A stretch of DNA of 64,000 nucleotides from Shewanella aquimarina (GCF_023349185.1 NZ_JAKIKY010000001.1:372001-436000), one strand, 5' to 3'. Numbered from the stretch's first letter, positions 52,801 through 62,432 are shown. A program made the numbers and translations. Notes: a model not told the origin generated them from the sequence alone.

Positions 52801-55768
52801 CTCTACCGCTAACGAATCACAACATGCACCCGCAAATTTGGGTGCAGCAGGTATGTCACACACTATGAGTCCAAAAACAGCTCAAGCGCCAAGTCTTCAG
52901 GCAAGCGCAAGCGATAAAGGCGCTTTTTCACAGCTTCAGCATCAAGCCGCTCTATATCAAGAGCAAAACCAGCAACTGGCGCGTCAGGCTCACCTCGCCT
53001 ACCTCAAGAGCCGGGAAAGCGGGCTGAAACTGGCCGATAGCCTGCTCAAACAGCAACTGGCCCTGGCGCAGGGTCACAGCGCGGCCCCTCAGACGGCCCA
53101 GGCGCAAGCCTCGACGCAGCTAATCACGCCACAATCAACTCCACAATCGGCACCACAGCAGACGCTGCAGTCAGCAGCAACGACACCATTACAGCCGAGG
53201 CATCATCTGGTCGCCCCTTACCGCGCCCCCGTCCCCGAGCATAAGCCCTGCATCTGGGATTATCATGATCTGGTGGAATACGCCGAGGGGGATATCGCCA
53301 AGGTATTCGGCCCAGAGTATGCGGCGATCGACGGCTATTCTCGCCGGGTGCGCCTGCCGACCACAGACTATCTGCTGGTATCCAGGGTGACCAAGCTGGA
53401 CGCCAAGCTGGGCGAATATAAGCCCAGCACCATGACCACAGAGTACGACATCCCCGTCGATGCCCCTTATCTGGTGGACGGCCAGATCCCCTGGGCGGTC
53501 GCGGTCGAATCGGGTCAATGTGACCTCATGTTGATCAGCTACCTGGGCATAGATCTCGAGAACAAGGGCGAGCGTGTCTACCGCCTGCTGGACTGTACTC
53601 TCACCTTCTTAGGGGATCTGCCACGCGGCGGTGATACCCTGAGATATGAGATAAAGATCAACAACTTCGCCCGCAACGGCGACACCCTGCTATTCTTCTT
53701 CTCCTACGAGTGTTTCGTCGGCGATACCATGATCCTCAAGATGGATGGCGGCTGCGCCGGCTTCTTCACCGACGCCGAGCTGGCCGACGGTAAAGGGGTT
53801 ATCCGCACCGAAGAGGAGCTGCTGGCCCGTAGCCGCGCCGCCAAGCAGACCTTTAATCCTATCCTGGACTGCCCACGCACCCAGTTCGATTATGCCGACA
53901 TCCACAAGCTGTTATCGGCCGATATCCGAGGCTGCTTCGGCCCCTCCCACGCAGGACCTGCTCAGCCTTCACTCTGCTTCGCCTCGGAGAAGTTTTTGAT
54001 GATCGAGGCGGTCAGCAAGGTCGAGCGAAACGGCGGCGCCTGGGGACTGGGCCTGGTAGAGGGCCACAAACAGCTGGAGCCGAATCACTGGTATTTCCCT
54101 TGCCACTTCAAGGACGATCAGGTGATGGCCGGCTCGTTGATGGCCGAGGGCTGTGGCCAGCTGCTGCAGTTCTACATGTTGCACCTTGGCATGCACACCC
54201 AGACGCAAAATGGCCGCTTCCAGCCACTGGAAAACGCCTCGCAGAAGGTGCGTTGTCGCGGCCAGGTGATCCCGCAATCGGCCCAGCTCACCTACCGCAT
54301 GGAAGTGACCGAGATAGGCTTTAGCCCGCGCCCCTATGCCAAGGCCAATATCGATATCCTGCTCAATGGCAAGGTGGTGGTCGACTTCCAGAATCTGGGG
54401 GTGATGATCAAGGAAGAGGCCGAGTGTACCCGCTATCCTGAGCTGGAAAGCCGCGACATAATCAATACACAGGCTAAGGCCAATCAGGGCGCCTCGAGCA
54501 GTGCACCGCTGATGACTAATGCCCCGCTGATGGCTCAAATTCCCGATCTCAACGCAGAGCCTAACAAGGGGGTGATCCCGCTCACCCACGTAGAGGCCCC
54601 GCTCATCCCGGATTATCCGAACCGGGTGCCCGACACTGTGCCTTTTACCCCCTATCATTTGTTCGAGTTCGCCACCGGCGACATCGAGAAGTGCTTCGGT
54701 CCAGAGTTTGCTATCTACCGTGGCATGATCCCGCCGCGCACCCCCTGCGGTGACTTGCAGCTCACCACACGGGTGATAGAGGTCAATGGCCAGCGCGGCG
54801 ACTTTAAGCGCCCTGCCAGCTGTATCGCCGAGTATGAGGTGCCTCAAGATGCCTGGTATTTCGATGCCAACAGCCATCAGGCGCTGATGCCCTACTCTGT
54901 GATGATGGAAATCGCCCTGCAGCCAAATGGCTTCATCTCGGGCTACATGGGCACCACACTCGGTTTCCCAGGTCTCGAGCTCTTCTTCCGCAACCTAGAT
55001 GGCAGCGGCGAGCTGCTGCGCAAGGTGGATCTGCGGGGCAAGACGATTGTTAACGACTCGCATCTGCTCTCCACCGTGATGGCGGGTACCAATATCATTC
55101 AGAGCTTCAGCTTCGAACTCAGCACAGATGGCGAGCCCTTTTATCGTGGCACAGCGGTGTTCGGTTACTTCAAGGCCGAGGCGCTTAAAGATCAGCTGGG
55201 ACTGGATAACGGCAAGACGACGCAGCCCTGGCATCAGGCCAAGGGGATAGCGCCGGACATCAGGGTCAACCTGCTGGACAAGGGCGGCCGCCACTTTAAC
55301 GCCCCTGCCGGTCAGCCCCACTATCGTCTGGCGGGCGGTCAGCTTAACTTCATCGACAGCGTCGAGATTGTCGATAACGGCGGCAGCCACGGCCTGGGTT
55401 ACCTCTACGCCGAGCGCACCATAGATCCCAGCGATTGGTTCTTCCAGTTCCACTTCCATCAGGATCCTGTGATGCCTGGCTCATTAGGCGTTGAAGCCAT
55501 CATAGAAACCATGCAGACTTATGCCATCAGCAAAGACTTGGGCGCCGGGTTTAGTAACCCGAAATTTGGCCAGATCCTCTCCAACATCAAGTGGAAGTAT
55601 CGCGGCCAGATCAACCCGCTCAACAAGCAGATGTCGATGGATGTCAGCATCACCTCGGTCGAGCGACAGGCAGACAAGCTGGTGATCACAGGCAATGCCA
55701 GCCTGAGCAAGGATGGCCTGAGGATCTACGAGGTCAGTGACATCGCCATCTGCATCGAAGAAGCGTAA
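49835..55768 (+). CDS. pfaC: PfaC, KS-CLF-DH-DH subunit of the EPA synthase
   Basis: A 1977-aa protein. The ketosynthase (about 20-470) has Cys219 in LDAACASS plus VIECHATGTPLGD and GSAKSNLGHLLTAAG. A second KS-like domain (about 505-940) has SAGEQSVARA where the Cys would be, as expected for a chain-length factor. A Gln/Ala-rich linker follows (about 1010-1130). Two FabA-type dehydratase/isomerases are present: the first with H1424 in PCHFKDDQVMAG, the second with H1873 in FHFHQDPVMPGSLG. These place the cis double bonds of EPA. Coupled to pfaB; pfaD follows after 158 bp. Confidence 0.96.
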   Translation: MPSNEAPSAKQVPPKTRGHGKIAIVGLANLYPDAKTPKQFWQNLLDKRDSRSQLSDEKLGAHLDDYRGEQGEADRFYCDKGGYIQDFHFNAYGYQLPPEQLQGLDDSLLWALDTSRNALLDAGIELDSPLLSRTGIIMGTLSFPTAKSNELFLPLYHKAVEKALKQKLACPDFHLSPFKAHQGNHTLDCANGAIAHNASKLVADALGLGRVSLSLDAACASSVYSLKLACDYLSSGKADLMLAGAVSGADPFFINMGFSIFHAYPDHGFSAPFDSNTKGLFAGEGAGVLALKRLEDAERDGDKIYAVIAGIGLSNDGKGQFVLSPNSKGQVKAFERAYRQSGLAPKQIEVIECHATGTPLGDKVELASMEQFFAPHLEDAKPPLIGSAKSNLGHLLTAAGMPGIMKMIFAMNQGQLPPSINLSETIASPNGLFGSHTLPREVTPWPVKVENTARLAGVSVFGFGGCNAHLLLESYEQAADSAAKSAPQQALANREASTETAPTRPELMISGLAAHFGPLTDIQAMDACLKTGRDPAISLPARRWKGLDQHPELLAQFGLNHVPQGAYVDSFELDFLRFKLPPNEDDRLIGQQLMLMKVTDEAIHDAGLQAGKKVAVLVAMETELELHQFRGRVNLHTQLKQSLEAMGATLSEAQYRELEALTMDSVLDAAKLNQYTSFIGNIMASRIAALWDFSGPAFTISAGEQSVARAIDVAENMMQHEQLDAVVIAAVDLCGSLEQVMLKNAIAPVASPANPEGWRLAEGAGALVLETQASQDARGAKAYGQLTGLHFGAQCQLARLGDQLLSQSIRAQNKSGTTAEQVGLTDLNVAPGSQYGEQQLMAMLPLPTAKQVASSRRLGHSFAAAGMNSLITTLLTMAHENVRQAISVTCSEDQAALIQLSQNQAQASALTERLAQPLPQPERRLIKRVSLGGRDLVEHIIGSPLSQQAEIQAQLQSGLLQDAGSLTGKPSRHQPPQKLISYLGESNTASTANESQHAPANLGAAGMSHTMSPKTAQAPSLQASASDKGAFSQLQHQAALYQEQNQQLARQAHLAYLKSRESGLKLADSLLKQQLALAQGHSAAPQTAQAQASTQLITPQSTPQSAPQQTLQSAATTPLQPRHHLVAPYRAPVPEHKPCIWDYHDLVEYAEGDIAKVFGPEYAAIDGYSRRVRLPTTDYLLVSRVTKLDAKLGEYKPSTMTTEYDIPVDAPYLVDGQIPWAVAVESGQCDLMLISYLGIDLENKGERVYRLLDCTLTFLGDLPRGGDTLRYEIKINNFARNGDTLLFFFSYECFVGDTMILKMDGGCAGFFTDAELADGKGVIRTEEELLARSRAAKQTFNPILDCPRTQFDYADIHKLLSADIRGCFGPSHAGPAQPSLCFASEKFLMIEAVSKVERNGGAWGLGLVEGHKQLEPNHWYFPCHFKDDQVMAGSLMAEGCGQLLQFYMLHLGMHTQTQNGRFQPLENASQKVRCRGQVIPQSAQLTYRMEVTEIGFSPRPYAKANIDILLNGKVVVDFQNLGVMIKEEAECTRYPELESRDIINTQAKANQGASSSAPLMTNAPLMAQIPDLNAEPNKGVIPLTHVEAPLIPDYPNRVPDTVPFTPYHLFEFATGDIEKCFGPEFAIYRGMIPPRTPCGDLQLTTRVIEVNGQRGDFKRPASCIAEYEVPQDAWYFDANSHQALMPYSVMMEIALQPNGFISGYMGTTLGFPGLELFFRNLDGSGELLRKVDLRGKTIVNDSHLLSTVMAGTNIIQSFSFELSTDGEPFYRGTAVFGYFKAEALKDQLGLDNGKTTQPWHQAKGIAPDIRVNLLDKGGRHFNAPAGQPHYRLAGGQLNFIDSVEIVDNGGSHGLGYLYAERTIDPSDWFFQFHFHQDPVMPGSLGVEAIIETMQTYAISKDLGAGFSNPKFGQILSNIKWKYRGQINPLNKQMSMDVSITSVERQADKLVITGNASLSKDGLRIYEVSDIAICIEEA

Positions 55769-55926
55769 ATCGCGAAATAAATTGAGGGAATGCCGAGCCA
55801 CAACCTCGGGCTCGGCGCTCACTCTAAGCAAGCATCATAAGAAAATCGGTCGATGCGAGCGCACCATGCCAGATGAAAGGTGCATGGCGCTACCATCGGC
55901 CCAAGACGAAAAAGGTCTTTTATTAG

Positions 55927-57564
55927 ATGAATCCGACTACTGCAAACGAGCAGCTCTCTCCCTGGCCCTGGCAGGTGAGCGACAGCAAGGTAAGCTTCGA
56001 CACCGCCACCATGGCCACCCAGCTGAAGGATTTCAGCCGCGCCTGCTACCTAGTCAACGACAGCGACCTGGGCGTGGGCATCGCCACCGAGGCGAGCCTG
56101 ATGACCAATAATCAAGGTTCGGGCGCTCAGGCCTCAGGCCATCCGGTCAGCGCCTTCACCCCGGCCCTGGGCACAGAGAGCCTGGGCGATGGCAACTTTC
56201 GCCGGGTGCACGGCGTCAAGTACGCCTACTATGCCGGCGCCATGGCCAATGGCATCTCGTCGGAAGAGTTAGTGATCGCCCTGGGTAAGGCGGGGATCCT
56301 CTGCTCCTTCGGCGCCGCAGGACTCATCCCAAGCCGGGTTGAGCAGGCGATCGCACGGATCCAAGCCGCGCTGCCAAACGGCCCCTACATGTTCAACCTG
56401 ATCCACAGCCCAAGCGAACCCGCGCTGGAGCGCGGCAGCGTCGAGCTCTTCCTCAAACATAAGGTGCGCACCGTCGAGGCCTCGGCCTTCCTGGGGCTGA
56501 CGCCGCAGATCGTCTACTACCGCGCCGCCGGCCTGAGCCGCGACGCCAACGGCCACATCATCATAGGCAACAAGGTGATCGCCAAGGTGAGCCGCACCGA
56601 GGTCGCCGAGAAATTTATGCAGCCAGCACCTATAAAGATGCTGCAGAAGTTGGTGGACGAGGGCTTGATCACCCATGATCAGATGGAGATGGCTCAGGCT
56701 GTGCCCATGGCCGACGATATCACCGCCGAGGCGGACTCGGGCGGCCACACGGATAACCGTCCTTTGGTGACCCTGCTGCCCACTATCCTGGCGCTTAAGG
56801 AGGAGATCCAGGCCAAATACCAATACGCCACGCCCCTGCGGGTCGGTTGCGGTGGCGGTGTAGGCACCCCAGATGCGGCCCTGGCGGCCTTCAACATGGG
56901 CGCCGCCTACATAGTGACAGGCTCCATCAACCAGGCCTGTGTCGAGGCGGGTGCCAGCGAGCACACCCGCAAGCTGCTGGCCACCACGGAGATGGCAGAT
57001 GTCACCATGGCACCGGCAGCGGATATGTTTGAGATGGGCGTCAAGCTGCAGGTGGTCAAACGCGGCACCCTATTCCCAATGCGCGCCAACAAGCTGTATG
57101 AGATCTACAGCCGCTACGACTCGATTGAGGCGATCCCTGTCGATGAGCGCGACAAGCTGGAGAAGCAGGTGTTTCGCGCCAGCCTGGATGAGATCTGGGC
57201 CGGCACTGTCGCCCACTTTAACGAGCGCGATCCCAAGCAGATTGAGCGCGCCGAGGGCAATCCCAAGCGTAAGATGGCGCTGATCTTCCGATGGTATCTG
57301 GGGCTTTCGAGCCGTTGGTCAAACACCGGCGAGCCAGGGCGTGAGATGGACTATCAGATCTGGGCGGGGCCTGCGCTGGGCGCCTTCAATCAGTGGGCCA
57401 AGGGCAGCTACCTGGACGACTATAGCAAGCGTCACGCGGTCGACTTGGCCAAACACCTGATGTATGGCGCCGCCTATCTGGCGAGGGTTAACGCCATCAA
57501 TGCCCAGGGCGTTAAACTGCCTGGAGAACTGCTGCGCTACAAACCCCAGGCGCCGCTGCTCTAG
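55927..57564 (+). CDS. pfaD: PfaD, enoyl reductase of the EPA synthase
   Basis: A 545-aa TIM-barrel flavoenzyme of the nitronate monooxygenase-like family that reduces enoyl intermediates using FMN. Visible features are KYAYYAGAMANGISSEELVI, GILCSFGAAGLIPSRVEQAI, VRVGCGGGVGTPDAALAAF-like glycine-rich flavin site (about 305-325) and YIVTGSINQACVEAGASEHT. The ATG at 55927 lies 158 bp after pfaC, the only non-overlapping junction in the cluster; this gap (55769-55926) shows no clear terminator. A bidirectional terminator ends the cluster. Confidence 0.95.
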   Translation: MNPTTANEQLSPWPWQVSDSKVSFDTATMATQLKDFSRACYLVNDSDLGVGIATEASLMTNNQGSGAQASGHPVSAFTPALGTESLGDGNFRRVHGVKYAYYAGAMANGISSEELVIALGKAGILCSFGAAGLIPSRVEQAIARIQAALPNGPYMFNLIHSPSEPALERGSVELFLKHKVRTVEASAFLGLTPQIVYYRAAGLSRDANGHIIIGNKVIAKVSRTEVAEKFMQPAPIKMLQKLVDEGLITHDQMEMAQAVPMADDITAEADSGGHTDNRPLVTLLPTILALKEEIQAKYQYATPLRVGCGGGVGTPDAALAAFNMGAAYIVTGSINQACVEAGASEHTRKLLATTEMADVTMAPAADMFEMGVKLQVVKRGTLFPMRANKLYEIYSRYDSIEAIPVDERDKLEKQVFRASLDEIWAGTVAHFNERDPKQIERAEGNPKRKMALIFRWYLGLSSRWSNTGEPGREMDYQIWAGPALGAFNQWAKGSYLDDYSKRHAVDLAKHLMYGAAYLARVNAINAQGVKLPGELLRYKPQAPLL

Positions 57565-57598
57565 ACTCAGTCGAAAACCTGGCCTTAACTGGCAAAAA

Positions 57599-57623
57599 CA
57601 AAAGCCACCCTAGGGTGGCTTTT
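57599..57623. terminator. Bidirectional terminator between pfaD and the acylase gene
   Basis: The perfect palindrome AAAGCCACCC/GGGTGGCTTT is flanked by A/T tracts on both sides (TTTTGCTT on plus, TTTTGTTTTTG on minus). It ends both convergent transcripts. Confidence 0.88.
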
Positions 57624-57697
57624 GCTTATCTCACGATGACTTATTCCTGCGCCGACATATATTACGGCGACTTATTTTTACGGCCTCTATCCTACGG

Positions 57698-60034
57698 CTA
57701 ATGCGGCATCTGATTCGGCACTAAGGTCAGCCTGGCCTCTATCTCGCCGGGTAGCAGCGGGGTCGGCACGCCCCGGGCATATTCGCCAAATCCGGCGCGA
57801 TAATATTTAGACAGAGGATGACCCGACTGACCGCCAGGAATCGCCATGATCGCCCTCTCCTCATAGCCAGGCTGCACGATGAAACGCTGCGAGGCGCCAA
57901 AGCTAGGTCGCTGCACCGCAGGCATGAAGGTGTCGCCAAAACCCGCCACCTTAGGCATATCCAGCCAGCGACTTAGCTGCGGAATCTGACGACTGAAGGG
58001 ATGCTGTATCGCCAGGGTATTCACCTTCCCCCAGTTGAGCTCACTGAGCTCACCATCATCACTGTATTTTGCCAGTAGCTCGTCGCGGGCCTTCACATAG
58101 CTGGCGATCACCAGCGCATCCCAACTAGTAAGCTCCTGGGGTAGCCAATCTGTGGGCTGCTGCTTAAGCAATTGCCAGATGGCGGGCTCCAGATATCGCT
58201 TGAGTACCGACAGGCTCAGCTGCGACTTGGCCAGCTCGGTTTCGATAGGCGCGAAGGTGCTGTCCAGCAGTTGAGTGCGAAACGCCTTCACCAGGGTGAA
58301 GCCCACCGATTCGGCGCAGGCACATTCCTGCCAGTCTCTGAGCTGCACTATATCCTTGGCAAAGCGCTTGGGCTCCTTCATTAAGGCCGCAAGCAGATAG
58401 GTGTGCCAGGGACGATAGAAGCGCGCCTGGTTATCGAGCTGAATGCGATAGAAGTCGCCCTCATCAAACAGCTCCTGTTCCAGCAGCCTGTCTCTGATCT
58501 GCGCGCTCCTGGCTCCCAGGGCATAGCCGCCATCACCATAACGCTGCGCCTCCTGAGTCGACATCACCCTGGCATTGGCGCTCCACAAGCGGCCGCCCGG
58601 TGGGTCCTGACGCGAGGGCAACCCCGCCTCACGCTGCTGCCATTTTCCCCATTCAAGCTGCTCGCCACTCAGGGCGACATCACTCACCTGCTTTCTTGCC
58701 GGGACGGCGCCGGCCAGCTGCCAGGCCGCATGGCCCTTGTCGTCCGCCAGCATCAGATTCTGCACCGGAATACCAAAACCGCTCGCCTTGGCCATCGCCT
58801 CGGCCGCACTGCTCATCTGCTCGAGTGCCATCAACTCCATGTTGACCGCATAGTCCTGATGGGCCACCCAGGACAGTGCATAGGCCTGGCCGTCAACATG
58901 ACGCACTGGGCCGAAGCGCGACAGGGTCAGCGGGTAGTCCTGCTCTCCCTTTGGCAACTTGATGGTCTCATGCTCTATGGTCAGCGGCTCGTCGTCGCTA
59001 AGCGCCACCCAGTCGGCGGTATCGATATAGGCATTGGTGAATCCCCAGGCCAGCTTGCCGTTGCTACCGACCACTATCGCCGGAGCGCCGGGCAGGGACA
59101 CGCCGGTCACCTGTACCGCCTCGCCCTTGGCGTCGGGATAATTAAGCTGGGCGCGGTACCAGATGATGGGGACCGCGAAGGAGAGATGCATATCATCGGA
59201 CAGCATGGCGCTGCCTGTGCGGGTCATCTTGCCGGTGACCGCCCAGTTGTTGCTGCCCACCTCTAGGGGTTCCTCTATGCTGACGGCGAGGCGCCGAGCC
59301 AGGGTATCGCTATGACTTAGACTCAGGTTTGAGCTTAGGTTTAGTTGGGGGATTTCCGGTGGATCGGAGGGAAACAGGCTGTTATCCAGCGCCGCCTGAT
59401 AGTTTGAGGCCTGGGTGATGAAGGCGCGCATCTGGGGACCAAAACGCCGCTCTATCTGCTCCAGGGTCAGATCCCGCTTAAGGGTATTGCCTTGTAGATC
59501 CAGATACATAGTGTAGATCACCAGCAGGCTGTCGGCAGGTCGCCAGGGCTGACGCTCGGCTTGCGTCAGCAGGTATTCGAACGACGGCAGCGACTGCTCG
59601 GCCAGCGCCTTATTGACGCCATCGGCGTAGCGCTGCAACAACTGCTGCTGGGCCGTGGGCAGATGGCGATAGATCTGCTCGGCGCGTTTTCTCAGCTGAT
59701 GAAAGCGGCGCGACTCATCGAGTTTTACCGCAGGCTTGCCGAACAGCTCGGCCAACTCACCGGCCGAGTTGCGCCTGAGTAGATCCATCTGAAAGAACCT
59801 GTCCTGGCCATGGGCAAAGCCTAAGGCGAAGGCCGCATCCTGGCGATTCTCGGCATGGATCACCGCTGTGCCTAGGCGATCGCGCCCTATCAGGGTCTTG
59901 GCCGAGATCTGATTTGTGCTCACCTCGCCAGAGAGCTTGGGCAGGCTGAGATTGAGGCCGACATAGACGCCGACCACCAGCAAAAACAGCAGTGACAAGA
60001 GGAGGAGCAATAGCAATTTCAGGTGTCTTAACAT
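57698..60034 (-). CDS. Penicillin acylase family (Ntn) hydrolase
   Basis: A 778-aa amidase precursor with an N-terminal hydrophobic anchor or signal (LLLLLLLSLLFLLVVGVYVG). Autocleavage would occur before Ser261 in LEVGSNNWAV, making alpha and beta chains. Beta-chain features include MLSDDMHLSF, WGFTNAYIDTADW and the Asn region GGQSGHPLSKYY near the end. Family members cleave penicillins or acyl-homoserine lactones; which of these applies here cannot be read. Convergent to pfaD. Length is normal for the family. Confidence 0.9.
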   Translation of the reverse strand: MLRHLKLLLLLLLSLLFLLVVGVYVGLNLSLPKLSGEVSTNQISAKTLIGRDRLGTAVIHAENRQDAAFALGFAHGQDRFFQMDLLRRNSAGELAELFGKPAVKLDESRRFHQLRKRAEQIYRHLPTAQQQLLQRYADGVNKALAEQSLPSFEYLLTQAERQPWRPADSLLVIYTMYLDLQGNTLKRDLTLEQIERRFGPQMRAFITQASNYQAALDNSLFPSDPPEIPQLNLSSNLSLSHSDTLARRLAVSIEEPLEVGSNNWAVTGKMTRTGSAMLSDDMHLSFAVPIIWYRAQLNYPDAKGEAVQVTGVSLPGAPAIVVGSNGKLAWGFTNAYIDTADWVALSDDEPLTIEHETIKLPKGEQDYPLTLSRFGPVRHVDGQAYALSWVAHQDYAVNMELMALEQMSSAAEAMAKASGFGIPVQNLMLADDKGHAAWQLAGAVPARKQVSDVALSGEQLEWGKWQQREAGLPSRQDPPGGRLWSANARVMSTQEAQRYGDGGYALGARSAQIRDRLLEQELFDEGDFYRIQLDNQARFYRPWHTYLLAALMKEPKRFAKDIVQLRDWQECACAESVGFTLVKAFRTQLLDSTFAPIETELAKSQLSLSVLKRYLEPAIWQLLKQQPTDWLPQELTSWDALVIASYVKARDELLAKYSDDGELSELNWGKVNTLAIQHPFSRQIPQLSRWLDMPKVAGFGDTFMPAVQRPSFGASQRFIVQPGYEERAIMAIPGGQSGHPLSKYYRAGFGEYARGVPTPLLPGEIEARLTLVPNQMPH

Positions 60035-60137
60035 GAGATAAGCAAGTGATAAGTCAATGGAAACTCATCATAACAAAAGTTGCTTACTTGTTAAGCACCC
60101 AAAAGATATTGTTTTGCAGGCCTCAAGGAAAGGGGCG

Positions 60138-61049
60138 TTAACGCGCCAGGATACGCTCCCCCGGATGATCGCCCGGATAATTGTCGATGATCCAATCGAC
60201 GATACGCATGATACGGGCGTCGCGCTTCTTCGATGTCTTATAGGCGATATAGTAGGTCAGGCCCGAGAGACAGGTCGGCAGATCCAGTTTCACCAGGTTG
60301 CCCGAATCCAGCTCAACCTTGAGGGTCTGCTCCAGCCCCAAAACGATCCCCTGACCATAGATGGCGGCCTGCACCGCCAACATGTTGTGATTGAAGATGA
60401 TCTTTCGCTGATTGGGACTGATGGCTAGCTCATTGTTTCTAAACCAGGTATCCCAGTCGACACCATAATCCTTGTGTTTCGAATAGAGCAGGCAGTGTTG
60501 ATCTAGGGTATCGACGCTTATGCCGTTCGACTGAGCGTAATATTGCGGACTACAGAAGGCCACCAGCTTCTCGGTCACCAGGGGAATGATGGTATAACCA
60601 TCCTGAAATTCCCGCGTCACGATGAAGATGTCGGCAATCATATCGCTCATCTCGATATCGTTTTGAAACATGCCGACATTGATGTTGAGTTCGGGGTAAA
60701 TCTGCCTTAGCTGCTCCATCTTAGGCACCAGCCATCTGGCCGCCAGCGAGGTGTAGGAGTGCACCCTGACCTCGCCCGTCATATTCTGTACCAGGCTCGA
60801 GCAGACGCTATTGAGATCGTAGAACACAGGCGCCAGACGCTCTCTGAGTTCTATTCCCGCCTCGGTGAGATTAATCTTACCGCTTTGCCGGTAAAATAAC
60901 TTCTCTAAGAAGTAGTCTTCCAGCTGCTTTATCTGCTGTGATACCGCGCTCTGGGTAATGCACAACTCGTTCGCCGCAAGGGAACAACTTTCTAATCTGG
61001 CACACGCCTCAAATATCTGCAGCGCTCTTAGCGGAATATTATTATTCAT
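60138..61049 (-). CDS. LysR family regulator (GcvA-like)
   Basis: A 303-aa regulator. HTH region: PLRALQIFEACARLESCSLA, LCITQSAVSQQIKQLEDYF and LFYRQSGKINLTEAG. The substrate-binding domain begins about residue 92 (GEVRVHSYTSLAARWLVPKM), the GcvA/AmpR subgroup style. It is on the same strand as the downstream acylase gene and the upstream hydrolase-caiDC genes. The target is unknown; the hydrolase/cai genes are the nearest candidates. The region 61050-61317 contains no clear operator to my eye. Confidence 0.9.
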   Translation of the reverse strand: MNNNIPLRALQIFEACARLESCSLAANELCITQSAVSQQIKQLEDYFLEKLFYRQSGKINLTEAGIELRERLAPVFYDLNSVCSSLVQNMTGEVRVHSYTSLAARWLVPKMEQLRQIYPELNINVGMFQNDIEMSDMIADIFIVTREFQDGYTIIPLVTEKLVAFCSPQYYAQSNGISVDTLDQHCLLYSKHKDYGVDWDTWFRNNELAISPNQRKIIFNHNMLAVQAAIYGQGIVLGLEQTLKVELDSGNLVKLDLPTCLSGLTYYIAYKTSKKRDARIMRIVDWIIDNYPGDHPGERILAR

Positions 61050-61317
61050 GACTCTTTAGCAAAGCGGAAACCGAATCAAAATGCTAACAAGGGATCCTGA
61101 GAAAAGATGTAACGCCGCGCACAATATCTAAGTTAACAACAGGTTAAATTACTGCTTAATTGCAGTAATCAGACTAAGATCACCAATTAACAATCGCTGA
61201 ATAGTGATATCGACCACAAAGCTGTATCTGAGTATGTTTGCGCAGCAGATCCTGCGGCGCAATCGCTGACCAGATGAGGGCGATAGCCACGACTAACGCC
61301 CTAAACGAAGGAGCCCG

Positions 61318-62280
61318 TTACTCCCCCTGAGGCGCAAGCAAGGGCCTGACCGCCTCGCTCAGCTCATCGAGAAATAATTGCGCCTGGGTGAAGCGCTGTA
61401 ACATCTTGATAAAACCGTGGATGGTTCCTTCGTACATCTTGTAGGTCACGGGCACCCCGGCCAGTCTTAACTTTTGGGCATAGTTAAAGCCATCATCACA
61501 CAGGGGGTCATACTCTGCGGTATAGATGAGTGCCGGTGGCAGACAGCTGTGGCTGGCGGCATCTAAGGGGGAGCAATAAGGATGCTTACCATCGGCGGCG
61601 CTACGAATATAGTGGTGCCAGTAGTATTTCATGCTCTCTTGCTGTAGCAGGTAGCCAGTGCCATGAGTCTTGGCCGATTGTGTCGACCATCCATACTGCA
61701 CCGCAGGATAGACCAATACCTGACAGGCCAGCGATGGCCCCATCTCGTCGCGCAGACGCAGGGTCACTGCGGCGGCCAGATTGCCACCCGCGCTGTCGCC
61801 CATGATGCCGATACGCTTAGGATCCAACCCCAAGGCCTTGGCCTGCTCAAACACCCAAAGGGTCGCACTGTAGCAGTCGTCCATCGGGATCGGAAACTTA
61901 TGCTCGGGAGCCTTCTGATAATTTACCGCGATCACCACGGCGCCGGTGCGATTGGCCAGGGCGCGGCTAAAGTGATCATTGGTCTCTATGTTAGACACCA
62001 CCCAGCCACTGCCGTGGATGAAGATTAAGGCTGGCGCGCCGGCTTCGGGCGCCTCGACGCCCAAGGGACGATAGATACGCACGGGCAGATCCGCTGTCGG
62101 GCCGGGAATAAAGCTGTGGATCACCTCACCCACCGCCTCCGGCGTTTTACCGGCCTTGGCGATAGCTAGATCCATCAGCTCCTGACGTCTGGCCTGGGCG
62201 GGCGTCATCGTCTCGTAGGCGGGCGCCCCCGAGTCTTTAACCTCTTGTAAAAATTGCGCAACCTCGGGATCGAGTGGCAT
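61318..62280 (-). CDS. Alpha/beta hydrolase, hormone-sensitive lipase family
   Basis: A 320-aa esterase-like protein. The oxyanion motif is FIHGSGWVVSN (HGSG in place of HGGG), the nucleophile is in GIMGDSAGGNLAAA, the acid in TAEYDPLCDDG and the His in GTIHGFIKM. The ATG at 62280 has AAGGAG 8 nt upstream and is preferred to a TTG at 62343, whose extra residues come from a 15-bp repeat. It lies 152 bp downstream of caiD; a role with carnitine esters is speculative. Confidence 0.88.
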   Translation of the reverse strand: MPLDPEVAQFLQEVKDSGAPAYETMTPAQARRQELMDLAIAKAGKTPEAVGEVIHSFIPGPTADLPVRIYRPLGVEAPEAGAPALIFIHGSGWVVSNIETNDHFSRALANRTGAVVIAVNYQKAPEHKFPIPMDDCYSATLWVFEQAKALGLDPKRIGIMGDSAGGNLAAAVTLRLRDEMGPSLACQVLVYPAVQYGWSTQSAKTHGTGYLLQQESMKYYWHHYIRSAADGKHPYCSPLDAASHSCLPPALIYTAEYDPLCDDGFNYAQKLRLAGVPVTYKMYEGTIHGFIKMLQRFTQAQLFLDELSEAVRPLLAPQGE

Positions 62281-62297
62281 GGCTAACTCCTTCAACT

Positions 62298-62327
62298 CAA
62301 ACTGCTTAAACGCAAACTGCTTAAACG
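62298..62327. repeat. Two exact 15-bp tandem units upstream of the hydrolase gene
   Basis: The unit caaactgcttaaacg is repeated exactly, with degenerate copies on either side, just upstream of the hydrolase ribosome-binding site. It joins the other short tandem repeats in this window. Confidence 0.75.
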
Positions 62328-62432
62328 TAAAGTCGCCTATCAACGGAAAGTGCTTGGTTTAATTTTGCCGATAACGATACAGGGATGGCGTCCCCTTAAA
62401 GGCGACATCCATCCCAGATTTAACGCGCAGGC

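Noticed and set aside
53969..54877. 302-codon open frame on the minus strand inside pfaC
   Set aside because: Antisense shadow of the strongly coding pfaC; composition low in charged order, no ribosome-binding site or family motifs. Similar long shadows at 36631-37512, 56269-56964 and 58403-59266 were rejected for the same reason.
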